This document shows, piece by piece, positions 5,906 through 8,035 of a DNA stretch of 8,035 nt (position 1 is the first letter of the stretch; each line of letters starts with the position of its first letter). Made by a program: the position numbers and the translations under genes. The DNA lies in the NCBI GenBank assembly GCA_028690725.1, contig JAQVAR010000034.1, positions 1 to 8,035 on the forward strand. The letters run 5' to 3'. Origin of the DNA: Candidatus Iainarchaeum sp. (GTDB lineage Archaea; Iainarchaeota; Iainarchaeia; Iainarchaeales; JAAZKV01). Below the pieces are notes generated by a model, which was not told the origin of the DNA, did not search any database, and saw only the letters and a list, made by a program, of their open reading frames with translations.

Positions 5906-6649
5906 ATGTCAAGAAAAACAAGAGTTGAAATAAAAACAAAAATAAATTATTCTAATAATATTCAAAATAATAATTTGGTTAATGCTGTTATTGATTCTGG
6001 GACAATGATTACTTTTTCTTCTACTTGTTTAATGAATGTTTTTAAGCGTTTTATTGAATATAATAAAATTTATTTAATTGTTTCAAATACTGTTTCTGAT
6101 GAAAGTGTTTGGAAACCAATTTCTAATAAGAGGTTTGCTTTGAATGCTGCTCGGATAAAACATCTTTTTAATCAAAAATTGGTTAATGTTGTTAATTTAA
6201 CAAGCGAGGTCAAAACGTTGGAATCTAAAATCCTTGAACTAGCCAATAATTCTTTTACAGGAGATATTGGTCCAATAACTCTTCTTCAAAGGGGTGAAGC
6301 TGAAGCACTTGCATTATCAAAAGTGTATAATGCTAATGCATTGTTTATTGATGAAAGAACTACTCGTTCATTAATTGAAAATCCTGCTCGGTTAAAACAA
6401 ATTTTGGAAAAAAGGCAAAGACAAAATGTTGTTCCGAATAAAAAAAATATTAATGAGTTTAGAAAAATGTTTTCTGATTTAAAAATTTTTAGGAGTGTTG
6501 ATATTATTGCTCTTGCTTATGAACAAAAATTATTTGATAATGAATTAGATAATGGAAAATTAGAATTAGAAGCAGCTCTTTATTCAACAAAGTTTGCTGG
6601 TTGTGCTGTTTCTGAAAAAGAGATAATAGAATACTTACAAAAAATATAG
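5906..6649 (+). CDS. PIN-like (DUF3368-type) nuclease-fold protein, extended
   Basis: A predicted metal-dependent ribonuclease fold. After a basic N-terminal 20 residues, VNAVIDSGTMITFSS supplies the first PIN acid (Asp30 with following SG). The strand LIVSNTVSDES follows (possible acid Glu66), then QRGEAEALALSKVYNANALFIDERTTR carries the DUF3368-like GEAEA (Glu131, Glu133) and IDER (Asp149) cores. At 247 aa it is longer than the usual 140-160 aa; the extra residues 160-247 form a helical tail with SVDIIALAYE (Asp199, possible fourth acid). All expected acids for catalysis seem present, so it may be active. The two-base gap and Shine-Dalgarno inside the previous gene tie it to the helical protein. 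A toxin/antitoxin pair and an RNA-maturation enzyme with a partner are both possible. Confidence 0.83.
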   Translation: MSRKTRVEIKTKINYSNNIQNNNLVNAVIDSGTMITFSSTCLMNVFKRFIEYNKIYLIVSNTVSDESVWKPISNKRFALNAARIKHLFNQKLVNVVNLTSEVKTLESKILELANNSFTGDIGPITLLQRGEAEALALSKVYNANALFIDERTTRSLIENPARLKQILEKRQRQNVVPNKKNINEFRKMFSDLKIFRSVDIIALAYEQKLFDNELDNGKLELEAALYSTKFAGCAVSEKEIIEYLQKI

Positions 6650-6653
6650 TTTT

Positions 6654-7109
6654 ATGAATTTTGATTTGTTTAATATAAAAAAAGTTGTTAAAGAAGATAT
6701 TCCTGAAATCCTTAAAATAATTGATAATATCTTTCCTTATACTTATTTTAATGATAAAACAATTTTAAAAAAAATAGTTGATAAAAATTTTTTTTTAATA
6801 AAATTTGTTCAAAAAAACTTTTTTGTTGGTTTTGCTGAGATTGAATTTTTTCCAGAAAAAAAAGAATCTAGATTAAATGCTGTTTTTGTTTCTGAATCTT
6901 TTAGAAAAAAAGGTATTGCAACAAAATTATTGCAAAATTGTATTAATGAAGTTAAAAAAAGACATTATAATATTTTTTTTTTATTGGTAAAAGAGAATAA
7001 TTTTGTTGCAAAAAAATTGTATTCAAAAAGTGGTTTTTGTTTTGAAAGATTTTATGAAAAAGAGATTGATAATTCTATAATAGAAATGTGGTCAATAAAA
7101 TTTGATTAA
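6654..7109 (+). CDS. GNAT-family N-acetyltransferase (RimI-like)
   Basis: It transfers an acetyl group from acetyl-CoA to an amine; substrate unknown. The 151-aa length is one GNAT domain. Motif order is visible: N-terminal strand and helix (KKVVKEDIPEILKIID), strands FFLIKF and FFVGFAEIEFF, then LNAVFVSESFRKKGIATKLL with the acetyl-CoA loop R84-K-K-G-I-A89, the helix CINEVKKR, strand IFFLLVKENN and the AKKLYSKSGFCF block (Asn116, Tyr123, Gly127). RimI (N-terminal acetylase of ribosomal protein) is the nearest familiar pattern. It begins 4 bases after the PIN stop with no Shine-Dalgarno, so it depends on coupling or re-initiation. It ends with its TAA directly touching the convergent gene's stop. 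Confidence 0.88.
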   Translation: MNFDLFNIKKVVKEDIPEILKIIDNIFPYTYFNDKTILKKIVDKNFFLIKFVQKNFFVGFAEIEFFPEKKESRLNAVFVSESFRKKGIATKLLQNCINEVKKRHYNIFFLLVKENNFVAKKLYSKSGFCFERFYEKEIDNSIIEMWSIKFD

Positions 7110-7568
7110 CTAGTTTTTTGTTTTTTTATTATTTTTTCTAATATCTATTTCTCCTTTTATAAAATTATATGTTATTAGTCCATAAAATAATATATTTCCT
7201 ATAAATTGTCCAACAGAACTAACTATTGTTAGTATCATAATTATTTCAATAGCAATAATAATAACTTTTTTATATTTAAATTTTGTAAAATATTTCAAAC
7301 TAATAAAGTATGATATTACAAAAACTAGTCCTGTTATTCTTGAGGGGAAATTTGTTAATACCATTAAAAAAGTTATCAAAAAAGGGAGTACAAAAATATT
7401 TGTTGATAATTCAAAAGCATTTTTTTTGTATCCTCTAAATATGCTGTATGTGAATAAAAAAAATAAAATAAAAAAGTATCCTGTTATAAATAAACCTTCA
7501 GAAAATAAATCATAATTTTGAAAATAATCAAAATTTAGATAGTTAAATAAATTTAATATAATATTCAT
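7110..7568 (-). CDS. Small multi-helix membrane protein
   Basis: A 152-residue hydrophobic protein with four or five membrane segments (about 24-44, 55-73, 77-94, 101-118, 121-137) and a basic C-terminus ending NNKKTKN. The reading frame stays open further upstream, but that would run through tRNA-Pro, so those starts are rejected; the ATG at 7568 has AGGA (7579-7576) seven bases upstream. It is preceded by tRNA-Pro on the same strand at 27 bases, so it may be cotranscribed with the tRNA. I recognise no family and see no functional motif. Its stop TAG abuts the stop of the convergent acetyltransferase gene with no base between. Confidence 0.75.
   Translation of the reverse strand: MNIILNLFNYLNFDYFQNYDLFSEGLFITGYFFILFFLFTYSIFRGYKKNAFELSTNIFVLPFLITFLMVLTNFPSRITGLVFVISYFISLKYFTKFKYKKVIIIAIEIIMILTIVSSVGQFIGNILFYGLITYNFIKGEIDIRKNNKKTKN
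7114..7137 (+). terminator. T-rich terminator of the helical/PIN/GNAT operon, inside the convergent gene
   Basis: Just after the GNAT stop the plus strand reads T6-G-T7-ATTA-T6. Archaeal RNA polymerase stops at such T-runs without a hairpin. On the minus strand the same bases are the Lys/Asn-rich last codons of the membrane-protein gene, so the terminator is embedded in coding sequence. Confidence 0.5.
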
Positions 7569-7575
7569 CAAATAA

Positions 7576-7579
7576 TCCT
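7576..7579 (-). promoter_or_regulatory. Ribosome binding site deciding the start of the 152-aa membrane protein
   Basis: AGGA on the minus strand lies seven bases before the ATG at 7568 and downstream of the tRNA. It supports 7568 over starts lying within the tRNA gene. Confidence 0.5.
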
Positions 7580-7595
7580 TTTTTTGTTTTTTTAA

Positions 7596-7666
7596 TGGGG
7601 CTAGGGTGGATCGAACACCCGTCTGATGCTCCCAAAGCACCGATCATACCACTAGACCATAGCCCC
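7596..7666 (-). tRNA. tRNA-Pro(UGG), intronless
   Basis: The minus strand folds into a full cloverleaf: acceptor GGGGCTA/TAGCCCC, D stem GTC/GAT with a 9-nt loop containing GG, anticodon stem GGTGC/GCATC with loop TTTGGGA (anticodon UGG at 7634-7632, proline), variable AGAC, T stem GGGTG/CACCC with loop TTCGATC, discriminator A (7596). No intron, and CCA is not encoded, so it must be added by CCA-adding enzyme. Because UGG can read all CCN codons, it may be the main proline tRNA. The flanks are mutually complementary over 11 bases (7583-7593 and 7667-7677), extending the acceptor stem in the precursor. Confidence 0.97.
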
Positions 7667-7696
7667 AAAAAAACAAAGTTTTTTTTGTAAAAAAAC

Positions 7697-7703
7697 AATA
7701 TTT
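7697..7703 (-). promoter_or_regulatory. Weak TATA-like box upstream of tRNA-Pro
   Basis: The minus strand reads AAATATT, about 33 bases before the tRNA 5' end, predicting a leader of a few bases. It does not match the TTTAAATA core used elsewhere in the window; a more distant A/T box (TTTTAAAAAC) at 7731-7740 is the alternative. Confidence 0.3.
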
Positions 7704-7785
7704 GTTACCAATTAATAACTTTTCGTATTTGTTTTTAAAAGTAACTTTTATTATTTTCACTAGTTTTTCTTATTAATTAGTAGCA

Positions 7786-7793
7786 TTTAAATA
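7786..7793 (+). promoter_or_regulatory. TATA box of the KaiC-like gene
   Basis: TTTAAATA followed by CTT. Predicted start of transcription is near 7816, leaving a leader of about 17 bases before the ATG at 7833, with a weak GTGA six bases before the ATG. The 166 bases between tRNA-Pro and this gene hold nothing else except the two promoters and a short direct repeat. Confidence 0.6.
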
Positions 7794-7819
7794 CTTATAA
7801 ATTCTAATTCTTATAAATT
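7794..7819 (+). repeat. Direct repeat in the KaiC-like promoter
   Basis: CTTATAAATT occurs twice (7794-7803 and 7810-7819), 16 bases apart, between the TATA box and the start codon. The spacing is about one and a half helical turns. It may be an operator or an alternative TATA element, or a chance AT-rich repeat. Confidence 0.5.
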
Positions 7820-7832
7820 TTTAGTGAATTGT

Positions 7833-8035
7833 ATGCCAGAGGAAGTAGTTACAAATAATGATGATGAAATTCAAATAGTAAACAAAAATTCTAATAAAGA
7901 ATATGTTGTTCCTCCTGAGAGAGAATCTTCTAATGAAATTGATAAAAATATTGAGTTTAGTTCTTCTAATGATTCTAAGGGGTCTAGTTCTTCAATTGAT
8001 CCTAGTAAAAGAGTTCACACTGGAATTAATGGTTT
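7833..8035 (+). CDS. KaiC/RadA-like RecA-family ATPase, only the N-terminus in window
   Basis: The frame opens at ATG 7833 and runs to the right edge (67 codons). The first 55 residues are acidic, Asn- and Ser-rich and lack hydrophobic core, so they look disordered (several SSN/SSS runs). The frame then reaches SKRVHTGINGF, which matches the start of KaiC, RadA/RadB-type and archaeal KaiC-like domains (R-V-x-T-G-I-x-G-hydrophobic-D, followed in the family by the Walker A loop). The Walker A loop itself lies beyond the edge, so the family call rests on this short match and is moderate. Such archaeal KaiC-like proteins often have signalling or motility roles. The long disordered extension ahead of the ATPase is the odd part. 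Confidence 0.65.
   Translation, partial: MPEEVVTNNDDEIQIVNKNSNKEYVVPPERESSNEIDKNIEFSSSNDSKGSSSSIDPSKRVHTGING

Noticed and set aside
7569..7640. N-terminal extension of the 152-aa membrane protein
   Set aside because: The extension would translate the tRNA-Pro gene, and a ribosome site supports the ATG at 7568.
1..8035. CRISPR array, insertion sequence or prophage
   Set aside because: No regularly spaced repeats, transposase, integrase or terminal inverted repeats were seen; base composition is uniform apart from the RNA genes.

Overview
The window is very AT-rich apart from two RNA-like islands and carries archaeal information-processing genes: an ATP-dependent DNA ligase, a short homotetramer-type tRNA-splicing endonuclease, a single-domain histone, a C/D box guide RNA and TATA-box promoters placed so that several mRNAs would have almost no leader. 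Gene sizes, the small operons and the style of the hypothetical proteins suggest a DPANN archaeon of the Woesearchaeota/Pacearchaeota/Nanoarchaeota kind. This lineage call is inference; the archaeal call is firm.

Layout: (1) 1-2975, minus strand: DNA ligase, then a 76-aa two-helix membrane protein, then a membrane-anchored cysteine-rich protein that runs off the left edge. The last two overlap by 4 bases, so this looks like one transcription unit. (2) 2976-3295: a non-protein-coding hub. On the minus strand it holds a C/D box sRNA (3049-3114) with its own TATA box, followed by an unidentified GC-rich structured stretch (2998-3050). On the plus strand it holds the histone promoter, with symmetrical sequence just upstream of it. 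(3) 3296-3530: a 58-aa histone gene ending in a strong hairpin/T-tract terminator. (4) 3552-5257, minus strand: an operon of a USP-like alpha/beta protein, the tRNA-splicing endonuclease EndA and a seven-helix membrane protein. (5) 5258-5348: two divergent TATA boxes with starts that are leaderless or nearly so. (6) 5349-7109, plus strand: an operon of a helical protein with an HTH-like C-terminus, a PIN/DUF3368-like nuclease-fold protein and a GNAT acetyltransferase. The first two resemble an enlarged antitoxin/toxin pair. (7) 7110-7666, minus strand: tRNA-Pro(UGG) followed 27 bases later by a small membrane protein. (8) 7786-end, plus strand: the start of a KaiC/RadA-like ATPase with a disordered acidic/serine-rich N-terminus, cut by the right edge.

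The non-ribosomal genes centre on nucleic-acid upkeep and RNA maturation: DNA nick sealing, chromatin, tRNA intron removal, guided RNA 2'-O-methylation, a PIN nuclease and tRNA-Pro. Five promoters share the core TTTAAATA, which makes transcription start calls in this stretch unusually consistent. The observations most worth checking are the C/D sRNA with its adjoining GC-rich element, the PIN/helical-protein pair, the short-alpha-3 histone and the 11-bp leader/trailer complementarity around tRNA-Pro.
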